This document shows, one piece after another, positions 26,555 to 38,279 of a stretch of DNA of 64,000 nt. Numbering within the stretch: the stretch's first letter is position 1; each line of letters begins with the position of its first letter. The stretch is from Strix aluco (lineage: Eukaryota; Chordata; Aves; Strigiformes; Strigidae). Made by a program: the position numbers and the translations under genes. The DNA is taken from positions 23,650,029-23,714,028 of the forward strand of contig NC_133933.1 of assembly GCF_031877795.1 (NCBI RefSeq). Reading direction: 5' to 3'. Under the pieces are notes generated by a model, which saw only the letters and a program-made list of their open reading frames with translations, made no database searches and had not been told where the DNA came from.

Positions 26555-26652
26555 AAAAGAAGAGAAAGAGGAGGGAAAGAAGGAAAAAAGGAAAAAAGGA
26601 AAAAGGAAGAGTGGGGGAAGGGGGCAGAGGGAGAGAAGGAAGGGAAAGGGAA
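26555..26652 (+). repeat. Polypurine tract (GA-rich)
   Basis: About 98 bp with only isolated pyrimidines, consisting of GGAAAAAA units followed by GAGGGAGAGAAGGAAGGG. It is a low-complexity purine mirror-like tract with triplex-forming potential. Confidence 0.8.
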
Positions 26653-27199
26653 TTGCCTCCTGAAAGTACTTGTTCCTGTGAATCCCAGTGTCACCAATCA
26701 ATGCCAGTGCTGAGCATCCAGTGGTCACTGAGCTCTACTGTGTCATTTCCAGTGTGCAGTAAAAGTATATCCACTCATGATGGAGACAGAAAGGACAGTG
26801 TAGGACTCCTGTAGGACAGCTGTGCAACTTTGCCAGCTGCAATGCTGTCATTATGCCCAGATGTAATGTAGGATGGGCAGGAGAAACCCAAGTCTGTTCC
26901 CTGCAGCCCCTCTCCCCTAGTCTGACCTGAGGGGAGGAAGGGGCGTTGACTCACCAGGACCTATGAATGATTGGTTTTGTGTGAGTGGCCCTTGGTGCTG
27001 GTGCCACTACTGGATTTGCCACATGTTGCCCTTTTGCTGGGTTTTTGCTGAGCACACCGCTAGTGCCTGGGGGCCTTTGGCTTCCCTGGGTGGGAGCAAA
27101 CCAGTTCATCTCCCTGCAGGCAACCCCCCAGGACAGTAACTATGAGACAGGACAGACAACTGGAAAAGATTTATTATTGAAAACACAAACACTTCATTA

Positions 27200-29094
27200 T
27201 TATTTATTTCTATAGTAATCTATTTCCAGGTCTGTGACACTATTTGCTTGGTACCTAGCATCTGTGCTGTCTCTGACGTTGGGGTCCAACCCTGTTGCCT
27301 GCAGCTGCACTATTTGGATGGCAGGGGCAAGTTGGGAATGAGGGTATGCTGCAGCTTGGCTGGGAGGTGGCCTTGGCACAGCAGCAGCAGCGTCTGCTGC
27401 CGGCATGGACACTGAAAGCCATGGGTCCCAGAAGGGAAGAAGGCTAGCTCAGGGAGCCTGCACAGCTGCTGAATATGGATGCCCAAAATGAATGGCAGGA
27501 AGCCCCAGCCCCAGTGTAAAAGGACTGTTTTGGTACAGGAGGTAGAAGAGGGTGTGGTAAAGTATTAGATGGAGCAGAAGCTGCATCCTGGGCACCAACC
27601 AGGGTGTGACTGCAGAGCTGTGGTCATAGGGACCCTTCCCATCTGTGCTGTTGCTTCAGCACGTGGCTTGCTGGGTGTGGCGGTGCTGGGTGCAAATGTC
27701 TGGGTGTCCTCCTGTGGAGCTGATGTGAAGGGATCGTTCCCCTCGGCAGAAGCAGCTCCTACCACAGGCTGAATGTCTGGGCTTCTTCTCAGGCGGCCTT
27801 CCTTCAAATCCAGGTCCAGGGAGAATGCAGCTGGTGCTCTGGTTTTTACACAGCACTCCATTTACAGGTTCATAGAAGGTGGGAATCATCTCTCTTTGAA
27901 TAGGGGTTATAATGGAAGATAACTAAAAAATGAAAAGGAGAGGAGTTAGTTGCCATCATTTCCAGACTGAGAAAGACAAAGCTACAATAACTAAGCATTT
28001 GATTGAAAAAAGACAAAGATGGATATTAAAAAGGCCTCTTAGGGGCATTTTAAACCTAAAGTTGAGGCTGAATAAAATGTTACAATACAGTTCTGTTAAG
28101 TCATAACCCCCCTTGTGTTTTTGTCATTTGGGATCAGAGAAGTGTAGAATTTTCCAAAGCATAAAAATGGATGTAGAAACCCAAATATCAGTGGGTTTCA
28201 GCCACTTCAATATGGAATGAATGTGTAGGTAATAATATGATGCTGACATGTATCTTGTCAGCATTCAGCAGGTGCCACAAGAAAATTTAAATTTAAATTT
28301 TTGGTACAGCAAGATACGGAGCAAGTACAAAAAAAGCACAATATGATGAGACTATCTTTCCATTTCCTGGGCTCAAAGTAACCAGAAATAACCAAAACCT
28401 ATTTTTTTCAGCATTTCTGCTCCTCAGAAATACTGTGTAAAGAATTGCTGAGAACGACTGGAGAGAAAAAATCAGGACATTCACTTCCATCCTCATCTTC
28501 TACGTTGTAAAGGCTTACTGTATATGAATGTAAATCTATCACACCAGAATATCCTGAGAGTTATTCCACATGCAGAGGGACTGACGTACCTCGCCAAAAG
28601 CAGAACCTGCTGCTGGTGCTTGAAGTTCATCAGGTGAGGCAGATACTGGAGAATCCCCTTCCATTTGCTGAATCCATGAAGATTAAGCTGACAAATGAAC
28701 GTTTTCATGGACTCAGTTTCAAAAATTTGCAGAGGTCCTCTCCTTCCCAGCACTTCCTTTTGGAAGAATCTTTCAGCAACCACTACGTAGTTTCCATCAC
28801 CGCCCCACCAACTTGACTGAAACGAATTGCTTCCAACAATTTTCCAGAGTTTATTCAGGAAGAAGCGGGATGAAGAATGTTGCCAGAGCTCTCCTCCAAA
28901 AAATTAGCACCTACGCTCACGGCCCAGGGTTCATCAGGCAAAACTTGATCAGCTTTTTCTTCTAGTAGAGGTGCAAAGGGAGCATCATCAGCAGCTCTTT
29001 TATCACATACTGGAGGGACAGCAGTTGAGAATGCCGACTCAACTGTCTTGTCCACAGCAGAAACCCAAGATGTTTCTGATTAAGAAGGCTCCAT
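27200..29094 (-). pseudogene. Heat-shock-factor family pseudogene (HSFY/HSFX-like)
   Basis: On the minus strand an HSF-type winged-helix DNA-binding domain is clearly readable: FLNKLWKIVGSNSFQSSWW, then FFQKEVLGRRGPLQIFETES and MKTFICQLNLHGFSK (about 28861-28665). Upstream, ATG GAG CCT TCT TAA at 29094 gives a stop at codon 5, followed by an acidic N-terminal stretch. One-base shifts break the frame near 28862 and 28665. Exon 1 ends at donor GAG|GTACGT (28590). Exon 2 starts after TTTTTTAG at 27922 with HSF-like YNPYSKRDDSHLL, then further stops and shifts, ending DLEIDYYRNK at 27200, with AATAAA at 27175-27170. The recognition helix has Cys where HSFs have an invariant Arg (FIRQLN to FICQLN). 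The retained intron argues against a processed copy. The assignment to an HSFY/HSFX-like branch is by similarity from memory. Confidence 0.88.
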
Positions 29095-32000
29095 TTTCAA
29101 TTTTTTTTCTCAGTTTGACTAAAATTTCCAAGCTGTAGCCGTTTACCCCAACAGCCAGGCTTTGTCCTGCTGGACAAGGTGCAAGATGAATAGCAATGGT
29201 GCCAGCTGCCTGAGGAGCCCAACTGAAAGTTCTCAAATGTCACCACAACACCTGTGGTGCATATGGTCACATCACAGCATGGCCTTCATCTCCTGACAGA
29301 ATGAAGCAGGAGCAGAAGTTGCTAAATAGCACTGGTTGCTTTTCATTATAGAGCTGCAGATGTTTTGAGCCAAGGGTCAGTAAGTAAATAAACTGTATTT
29401 GCATTTCGTAAGTCATGAAAGGCCAGCACTGTGTCCACTCGCCTTTGGGAGTTGGACCCCCAGGAGGAAGAGAGAATGCTGCAATATTAGGAGTAGCAAT
29501 GCCCCAAACCTTTCAGCTGGCCACCTTTCATCCATGCAGAAATGTCTGTACCCTCTTTGTTCTTATGGTGAAGTTCCTGTTTCACCACCTGAGCAATAAG
29601 TTTTGATCAGCAGGGCTGGGGCTGCAGCCATTGCCCGACTGCTGTGCTTGTGGGGCTGCTCCTCCTCAAGGCATGGCTTCCCTTTCTCCATGCGGTGCTC
29701 TGACTGGCTCCCTTCTGGCCTCCTTTATTTACCTGTGGGTTCTCCAGGTGAGCAGTGCTGCTAAAAAACCCCAGAAATCTGTTCCCAGTGCCTCCCCATT
29801 TCTTCTGTAGAATAATCCACATTCTGTGATTTCAGTAGTGCTGCTTCTGTAATGGGCTGTCCATGAACTAAGGTGATACTCTTGGCTTTCATCAGTGTCT
29901 CAGGGGCTGCTCCGTAGGATAAACCATAAGTAAAAGGCTACCTAAGTACATTTTGCAAATGAAATAAACAGGAGCTGTGCATTCTCAGCCTTTTCTTGGG
30001 TTGTTTTCCTATGCTTTTATTTGATACTTACCCTTCAGAAACCAAACCAGCAAAACCAATTATGCTCTATCAAGCTTTTAAATTCAACCCTCTCTGCAAG
30101 ACTGCATGTTTTTCAGTAAAGGAAAAATCTGATTGAGCGCCTGTAGGAGTCAGTGATTCTCTTCCCTTCAGCACTGGGATCCACCCTGCAAGCTTTATGA
30201 AACACTGGCAGAAGTGTGAGGACAATAACCATGAGGACAATAAGCATCAGCCTGAGAAGCGCTGGAATAGTACGGGCAGAGCTAATAAAAGCCGGGAGTT
30301 TGAGCAGAACGAGAAAGGTCTCCTGGAGCTGCCTGAACACCACTGAAGGTGGACTTTGCTATTCACCTGCAGGGAGATGATATGATGGAAAACAAGGGCT
30401 GGCCATGCAGGCTAGGAAACTGTGGCTGGGCCAAGCCGAGTGGAGACAGCTGCAGACAAGCTTGTAACAGCTCCTACAAGAGTTAATACAGTTATGTATT
30501 ATGTATAATTATATATAATTATGTATAATGTGTTGAAAGAACAGCTACTTGCAGGAACGTACAAGTAACGTAGCCAGTGTGTTGGCTTTACTAAAGGTCA
30601 TCATGCAGATGTGACCGTATGAAAACAGAAATGAAGAAAAAGGATTTAACTATTACTAGCTATTTATCTCCATCCCTCTCTCTAAATACAGATCTGAGTC
30701 TGTCAGTGCAGTCCCAGGACCCAGGGGTGGTTCCGCTGTGGGCTGGCAGGCAAAAGAGCCCTTATTGCTCTCTCTGCTGCTGCTGCCCTGCATCGCCTTG
30801 GGCATCGCACTGTTGTTGCTGTTGCCCTCTGTTTCCTGACTTGTGCTGCGGGGAGGACTGGCCTCACCATGGCCAAATGCTCAGAGCTCTTCCACTTGTA
30901 GCTGCAGAGAGCTACCTATTCATTCATCCTGTTTACATCACATCAGTTTGTTAAAAAGAAAGGCTGTTTGGTATGCTTACCTAAAATGTGGATGGAAAAA
31001 ATATATCTACCCAGTGGAAACTGATTTGAATTCAGTAGATTATTTAGTACCTTGTATGTAAATCCTTGCCTTCAGTTTTTTAATAGTACAAGTGCAAATA
31101 GGAAATGTGGAAATAAGTACTTCCTTGGAGACAGTGTTTGAAGGGATTTTGAACTGAATTCTGAAAGAGAGAACTTGATCAGTTCCTATCCCAGAGACAG
31201 CTGAATTTCTCATTTAGGTGTACAGTATAAGACCTAGTCCATAGCCCTTTGAATTAGTAGGTATTTTATTTTGGACATAGCTGGGTAACACATGCAGACT
31301 ATAATTCATGTTTCCAGTTATTAGTCTCTCGGGGATTTTTCATGGATTATCTAAATGTCAGAGAAAGAACAAAAATTTATTTCAGGTGTGATGTAATCCA
31401 CTTTATGGGAGTCTTCCCAGAGACTGATCTGGTTTATTACTCTCAAATTATTATGATTATTTCAAATGTAACCAAAATTAATTAAAGGCTTTCAAACCCT
31501 GCTGATAATCAGAATTGCTGCAATATTTTTGCATTTACTTATGAAAAAGTTTCCATAATTGTAAATGCTTAAGCTTATTAACAGAAAATATTTGACTGTA
31601 ATCTCATCCTTCCATAATGATTAGGAAAATTGAGTGCTGTAATAGCTATTGTAAATCCGTTTGCCTGCAATACAGCTAATGTCTCAGTTAAACAAAATCA
31701 ACCAAAACTCATTGACATTTATGCTCACAGTGTGTTATATACACTTTAAAATGTTTGAAAATTAAAAGGGAAAATAAACCATCAGAGTTATTCCAAAACC
31801 AACCCATCAAGACTGCATTCTCAAAGACAGCATTTATCACTGAGAACAGGTTAGACCAGATGTGGGTTTTTAAACTGATATGTTGTTGGAAACAGAACTT
31901 GACAAAACCCCATAGTTTTTAGAGAATGCAAGGACCCACCTTCCCCTTTTTACAACTTACTGTACCAGGCAAATATCTTCACCCCAAACTTGAGAAAAAA

Positions 32001-32469
32001 AATCTCTGATAATCATCTAAGCATTAAGAATGGGAAAGCATAGTTTGACAGAGAAAAAGATGGGAGTCATAAATCAGGTTTTTAACAGAAAATGAAGTGC
32101 AGTATTGACTTCAGGCATTACCTATTTCTGATAAACCTGGGAGACAACATCTATTAACAACTGCCAGGCAAATTTCATCAACAGTAAAGTGTCCGGCACC
32201 CTTCCTGCAAAGATTGTCATCCTTCTATTTCTGAAGTGGCCAAAAGCTGAGACACATTTTGTTTACATATAAATGCACTTGAAATGCTTGTTCATATTGA
32301 CAGCTTGCATTTAAGGGACTCTAACCTCCTTCCATCCACCTTTTGTCTGAAATGAAAATCTGTCTGTCCAATCACCTTGGGACACTGCACTACTTTTCCT
32401 CTGAGGGAAAAGGGATGAACCCCTGGTTTGCCAGGGCCGTAAGGACTCCCCTGGTCCTTGCAGTAAGCT
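29095..32469. other. Intergenic, one weak exon candidate
   Basis: No firm gene is present. A minus-strand open stretch at 30113-30342 starts just after a splice-acceptor-like CCTTCAG and encodes a strongly hydrophobic segment (RLMLIVLMVIVLTLLP) before a basic tail and a stop. I do not recognise it. An AT-rich tract (ATGTATAATTATATATAATT) lies at about 30488-30535. Confidence 0.4.
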
Positions 32470-33003
32470 TGTGCTGATTTTGGCTGGGATAGAGTTAATT
32501 TTCTCGACAGTAGCTAGTATGGGGCTGTGTTTTGGATTTGTGCTGAAACCAGTGTTGATAATTCAGGGATGTTTTTGCTATTACTGAGCAGTGCTTACAC
32601 AGAGTCAAGGCCTTTTCTGTTTCTCACCCCACCCTGCCAGAGAGCAGGCTGGGGGTGCACAAGGAGCTGGGAGGGGACACAGCCAGAACAGCCGACCCCA
32701 ACTGACCCCAGGGATGTCCCACACCATATGGCCTCATGCTCAGCACAAAACTGGGGGAAGAAGGAGGGGGGGGGACATTTGGAGTGATGGCATCTGTCTT
32801 CCCAAGTAACGGTTACGCACGATGGAGCCCTGCTTTCCTGAGGATGGCTGAGCACCTGCCTGCCCATGGGAAGTGGTGAGTGAATTCCTTGCTTTGCTTT
32901 GCTTGCACGCCCGGCTTTTGCTTTGCCTAGTAAACTGTCTTTGTCTCAACCCACGAGTTTTCTCACTTTTACTCTTCCGATTCTCTCCCCCATACTACCC
33001 CAA
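32470..33003 (+). mobile_element. Solo LTR of an avian endogenous retrovirus (ERVL-like)
   Basis: The sequence from TGTGCTGATTTTGGCTGGGA onward matches a high-copy avian LTR as I recall it, including GAGCAGTGCTTACACAGAGT and the late motif TCAACCCACGAGTTTTCTCA. An AGTAAA polyadenylation-like signal is at 32929-32934, setting plus orientation. No internal retroviral genes adjoin it. The 3' terminus is not clean: the expected last bases appear absent, and I could not define a target duplication. Confidence 0.78.
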
Positions 33004-33029
33004 GAAAAACATTGTCATGGTTTAACCCA

Positions 33030-36000
33030 TTTGTTGGATACACTGCAACTGTAGGTGCTACTCAGAGTCTTGCCGTGGAAGTTAATTTTTCCATCAGAGA
33101 GCAAGCAAGCTGGGGAATACGGGAAAACAGAGGCAAGAACTGTTACATTTCTGTGCAGAGACTCATCTGGCCACCACCCAGAAAAGCCATTGCTGCAGTT
33201 ATTTAGTTAAAAAAAATAAAACACGAGAAATGTAATATTTGATGACAATCAAATATCAGAATCCATGACATCATGTGCTTCCAGCTGCTGATTAATCATG
33301 TGAAATAAATTAATTTGCACATGGAAGAGTGTGAATCTAACTACTGGGACAAATAACTGCCTTCAGAAAGGAAGTAGGAGGGAAGAATTTATCAAGTGTT
33401 TTGTCAAATTAAATAATTTATTTTAGAACAGCCCCAACCCCCAATTCTCTCTGTCCATGTCAGATTCATTACTGAATCCTCACAGCCCAATTGCACTCCT
33501 ATACGATTCAGTCTTTTGGTTTCCATGGAGTTACTACAGGGTTCCCCATGAGCAGAACTGGCCATCAGCTTGAGGAAGAGGAGATGGGAAAATGGCATGG
33601 AAGAAGATATGAAACCACTAACAATTTAGGAGTTTCAATGAGGCTCAGCAGTGAGTCTCTGGCACAGGTCTCCAGAGCTTTGGGGAGGCTTCCTAGGACA
33701 CTTACTACTCCTAGTAACACGGGCGTTTTGGCGCTCTCATTCTCCTTATCTCAACATTCAGAAATATTCCTAAGGGATCACAAAACCTGTGTATACTCAT
33801 CACTTCCCATCCAGGTCGATTTCTCTGGGAAAGGAAAGAGGATGGCAATGTGACAGTGCAGGTACTTCAGGGCTTTTGAGTCAGAGATCAGGAAGTGTGA
33901 GACACCACTTAAAAAACTCTGCAGGTGAGATTACCATTTAGACAGTAAATCTGATGGCTGGCATTTTGTTAGTTGTTAGAGTTCATCTCCTAGTATCCAG
34001 TGGTCTCAAGTGTGCAAAGGAAACCCTGCTGCAGCGAAACGGATACTGATTTGTAGAAGACTAGAGCTTCACCTGTTATTCTGAAGTTCCTTGCAGTGTC
34101 TCTCCGGCAACTGTAATGGGATGACATCCAGGGGAAAACTGGGCCCAGCTTGCTGAGCAGGAAAGCTCTCCTGAACTCCATTCTTTGCTTCATCACTGAT
34201 GCACCACTTTCTTGATTGCTATCAGTTTCTTGATTGCTAAGGCAGCCCTCAACAGGCTTTCTTGGAAAAGAAAGATTTCTTGGACATTTCAAGTCTGAGT
34301 ACGGTCATGTGCCATTCCCTACAAACACAGGGCCCTGCCTAACTCAACAGACTGACCTAGGGTCTGTTCCTGTAAAGAACCCAAATTTCCAAATTTCCAT
34401 TTGTCTAACTTTAAAATCTGTTCCACCAACTGTAATAAATCTCAGCCTGCTCCATTCTTCTTCCATGTCTCTTCTTGAAACAATAAAAATGGTAGATGAT
34501 TCCCTGATGACCGTTGTTGCTGGTGATGCAAATGGCACCTCACTTTACTGGATCCTGTAAATCTTGTTCAGCCCCATCCATCACCTTCACAAGGAAGAAG
34601 AGATGTTAAGCAAACTGTCTCTTAATGACAGATAGGGCTGTAAAAAATATTTCATTGTTCTAACATTTTGTTCCTTTCAGGAAATGTCAGAAATGTAAAA
34701 CAGAAGAAAACAAAATGTTTGGGGTTTTGTTGTTTTGGGTTTTTTTTAACATAAAACACACTTGCAATCTAGTCTAAAAATGACCCTGAGGAGAGTTAAA
34801 CAAATTTCGTTGTGTAGCTAAGGAATGAAGTGAGTATGTCTGCCAATAAATGATGGGTGTTTCCAGGATACTGTCTCCTATCAGAAAGGGTCATTCCAAG
34901 GCATTTCTCCGGCTGCTTTTATTAATCTCCCTCTGACAGGAAGATGTCAGACGACTGAGCTCTTGCACGGTTCCCATTCTCCTATTCAGGACAAGGCTGT
35001 CCTCAGCCAGTGGGTAAGAATGTAAAGGAACTGGCAAACATCAAACATTTAGTCACAGGGAGATGCACTTTTGAAGGTAACCGTTAGCACTCTGACCGAG
35101 TGTCCTCTTCCTGCTCCTCATAAAACAGCCCTGAAGAAAAACAGTTCCAGTCTGTGAAGAGAACACAACAGCTGCCAGCTTTTGCAGTGCCTTCAGCTGG
35201 GGGTGCAGGCTGTGTTCACAAGGTGAGCCCTGTCCCCACAGGTTGGGCTGCACCCCCGATGGGTGAAGAGGGAACATCTCCACCAACTTCAAGAAGCCAG
35301 TCCCTGAGGGCAAAGCAGCCCACCCGGCATTGAGGCCAGCAGAGACATGCCAGCTCCCCTGGTTCTCCCTCCTCCTTGTTCTTTATGCCAGACAAGTCCT
35401 GCTCTTCTCAAACAGCAGAAGCCTGTGGGAAAAATGGCAGGAGCATGGGTGCACAAAAGCCCAGCTGGAGGGAGGCCTGGGAGCTCCCCAGCAGTGGGCA
35501 GTGAAGCCTCTGTGCAGCACCACCTTCTGCCAGCTCCGCCTGTCTCAGGCCAGCCTGAAGTCCTACGCAACCCGCTCCTGAATGCTGCTGTTATGGGAGA
35601 ATCTGATTCAGACAACGAGGGCTACGGGTGTCTATAGGTATGTCCAGAAAGGAAGAGAGCAAAGGATGGAAAAGGATTGAAGAACAAGTGGGAAGTAAAC
35701 ACGGGTTCTGCAGAGGACCTGCAGGCCCCACGTGTCTCCTTTTCTACCCTCACTTCTGCATCTTATTAAGTTCTTATGCAATTAGGTGAATTCCCCTGGG
35801 AAGGAGAGAGAGAGGAGCCAGCTGGAACTCTGTGGTATCCATCCCCATCCGGCAGGAATCAGAGAGCAAATATGTAACATTTAGGAACACATTAGAGCTG
35901 CAGTCTAGCTCATGAGCTTCCACAAGCTTGGAAGTGGATGGTTAATGTCTCCTCTCTGGGCCAGATCTTCACCCTTCCCCAGCTGTAATGGCTTTTTAGA

Positions 36001-38279
36001 TAACTAATTGCAAGCAGCTGTTAGTACCTGCCAGACCATGAAATATCTTTCCCCTTTTCCTGCAGCACAGAGAGTTGTAAAGAGTGGCAAACTTGATGGT
36101 GAGGTGGGGGACTGTCCTGGCTCTTGAAATCTGTTCTTACTCAGGTACCTAAATGTGGGTTTAAATGCTTCGATTTAGTTACACAGAGATGAAAACTCCA
36201 GCTTTAGGAACTTGCGCAGGGTTAGAGAGCACAGTAGAGTGGGAAATGACAATGATCTGAAATTCTGTAGTCTGCAGCAGTGGCTTAAAAATCTTAAAAC
36301 TACCCATCTAGGAGCAACCTGGAAACTCTTGAGGGAGGAGGAAGGGCAGCACAAGAGGGAGCCTTGTCCTGGGCATACCAGCCAGTGAAGGTGGGAGCAC
36401 AGCAAAGAAAACCATGCTGTGTTGCTGAATTTGCTGCTCAAATCCAGAACCGGGGAGGCAGCTCAGAGAGCAGTTCCTATCTCCAAGAGTGGATGTCCCC
36501 AGAGCAGGGGCAGGGGGCAGCAGGGAGACAAGGCTCTGACTAGTACTGCTTGGGGATGGAGAAGCTGCTCTTGTACTACTAAAATGTACCTTTATTATGC
36601 CTGGGCATGCATGCATGTATGTATGTATGTATACAACCTTGTGATAGGGCTGACAATTTTCCTAGGTGGACATGTATGCTGTTCTTTCCATAAGGGCTGT
36701 ACTTACCTCTAGTTGTTCAGAGGAAAAGCATGATCCAGTGTGCAGGTCTCAATCTGTCTGGGAAAGATGTTCTTTCTTGAGACAATTTTATGTGTAAGGA
36801 CTGGTGTTTTCCAGTGACTGCTATAATACAGCTGCTTTTCAGGGTCAGGGTCTGCTGACCTTTGTAATTTGTTGCGTGGCAATGAACAGTGCTACATACA
36901 GAAAATAGCACAGATAATACACTGTTGTCTGGCAACATCGTTTAGGAACATTTTCATAGCTCTATTGCTTTAGCTATCAAAATCATGAAGAATCAACCTA
37001 GATCTGCCAGTTTATTGAACTGTGCTGCACTTATTCAAAGCTCAGCTCTTTTCCTTTCACAGTCACAGGAACAGACAAAGGTAAACATCTGTCCATCACA
37101 GAAATATTATGGTAAATCCTTAAAATATATTATTATATCACAGGCAAAAATAGAGTCTTGGAGAGAGCCAACATGCTTTATTTTAAACTAAGTGCCCACA
37201 GCCCAGTATGGGCTTTAAAATTATTAATCATGATCTTTTCAGTGCCCTCTCCCAGTTTTTCAAAACACAGAGATCACTCATTGCAGAGTGGAAACTTGGA
37301 CAGCATTTCTTGTGATTCCACATTCATCTCACCCCTGAAAGGTGCAGTGGAATCTCACAGCCCTGGAGACTGAATCTCCCCATTGTGTACTACCAAACCC
37401 AAAACAGTCTATGTGACACACTGCACACTTTAAAATAGCTTGTCTTTCCTGTCATGACTGTAGCTATCTCAGACCAATTATGGTTATGTGGTCACAGGCT
37501 GGTGGAATAACTGTGACCCAAGAATAGGAAAAACCTCTTCAGACAATGAAGCAGTATTTGAAATCTAATTGTTTATCCCCTCAACCGCAGACTTAGGTAC
37601 AACTTTTAGTAGTTTCAGGGTCCAACAGGGAAGGATTTCCCTTTATAATTTTATTTTTACTGAACCTCAGTAAAACTCAACAATACATATTTCATGTGCT
37701 CCTACTGCCTGTAGTTCAGTCTGTGCAAAAAAAGGAAACATGAATGCTGAATCATGGGTTACTCCCCAAACGTGCGTGTATTTATATTCTTATTATCAGC
37801 AAGCAGCAACCGTGGGCCAAGTTGCCAATGTAAAGCCCTGCTGCAGTTCAGAGGACCACAGCTGTGGCACATACCAACTGCAGAGCTGGGTTCTTCTCTG
37901 GCAGCAGAAATGGTGGGACCGACACTGCTGGGCAAATTTAGATACAAAACCAGTGGGCATTCACATCAGACCTTCACATCTTCATCCTGGGGAGTTTATG
38001 AGGTGAGGGAAAAGTAAAAGGACCACTGGTGTATATGCATTGCATCAAGAGGAAATGTAACATCTTGTGCTTGTGCTAGGGTTCCTAAACTTTCTTGCCT
38101 ATCATGTGTATATAATTCCTTGTTGGAGTACTTTGCTATGCATAATATTTTCCATACATACTTTTTAAATCTCTTGAGCTCTGTAACAGTTCTCCAGAGT
38201 CCTGCTGCAAAGCCTGGAGTGTCTGAGCCAACCTGATGTTCTTAGTCCAGTGCTAGCGCTCTGCCTATGTGTGCTGTGC
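33030..38279. other. Intergenic, nothing recognised beyond simple repeats
   Basis: About 5.2 kb with no recognisable gene. An (ATGT)n microsatellite preceded by GCATGC units lies at 36605-36633. Other open frames are short and unsupported. Confidence 0.5.
36605..36633 (+). repeat. Microsatellite (ATGC/ATGT)n
   Basis: Tandem tetranucleotides change from GCAT to ATGT units across about 29 bp. Confidence 0.85.

Larger units (their letters stand above)
19979..27199. other. Intergenic block with CTCF-like motifs and a purine tract
   Basis: No gene is recognised over about 7.2 kb. Notable contents are two CTCF-like motifs (21212-21223 and 21351-21364) and a nearly pure purine run at 26555-26652. 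A TATA-like CCTATAAAAGAG lies at 21326-21337, close to the motifs. Open frames on either strand are short and resemble nothing I know. Confidence 0.5.

Noticed and set aside
28283..28300. Self-complementary AAATTT repeat
   Set aside because: Only three units; short AT palindromes like this are common and no function is implied.
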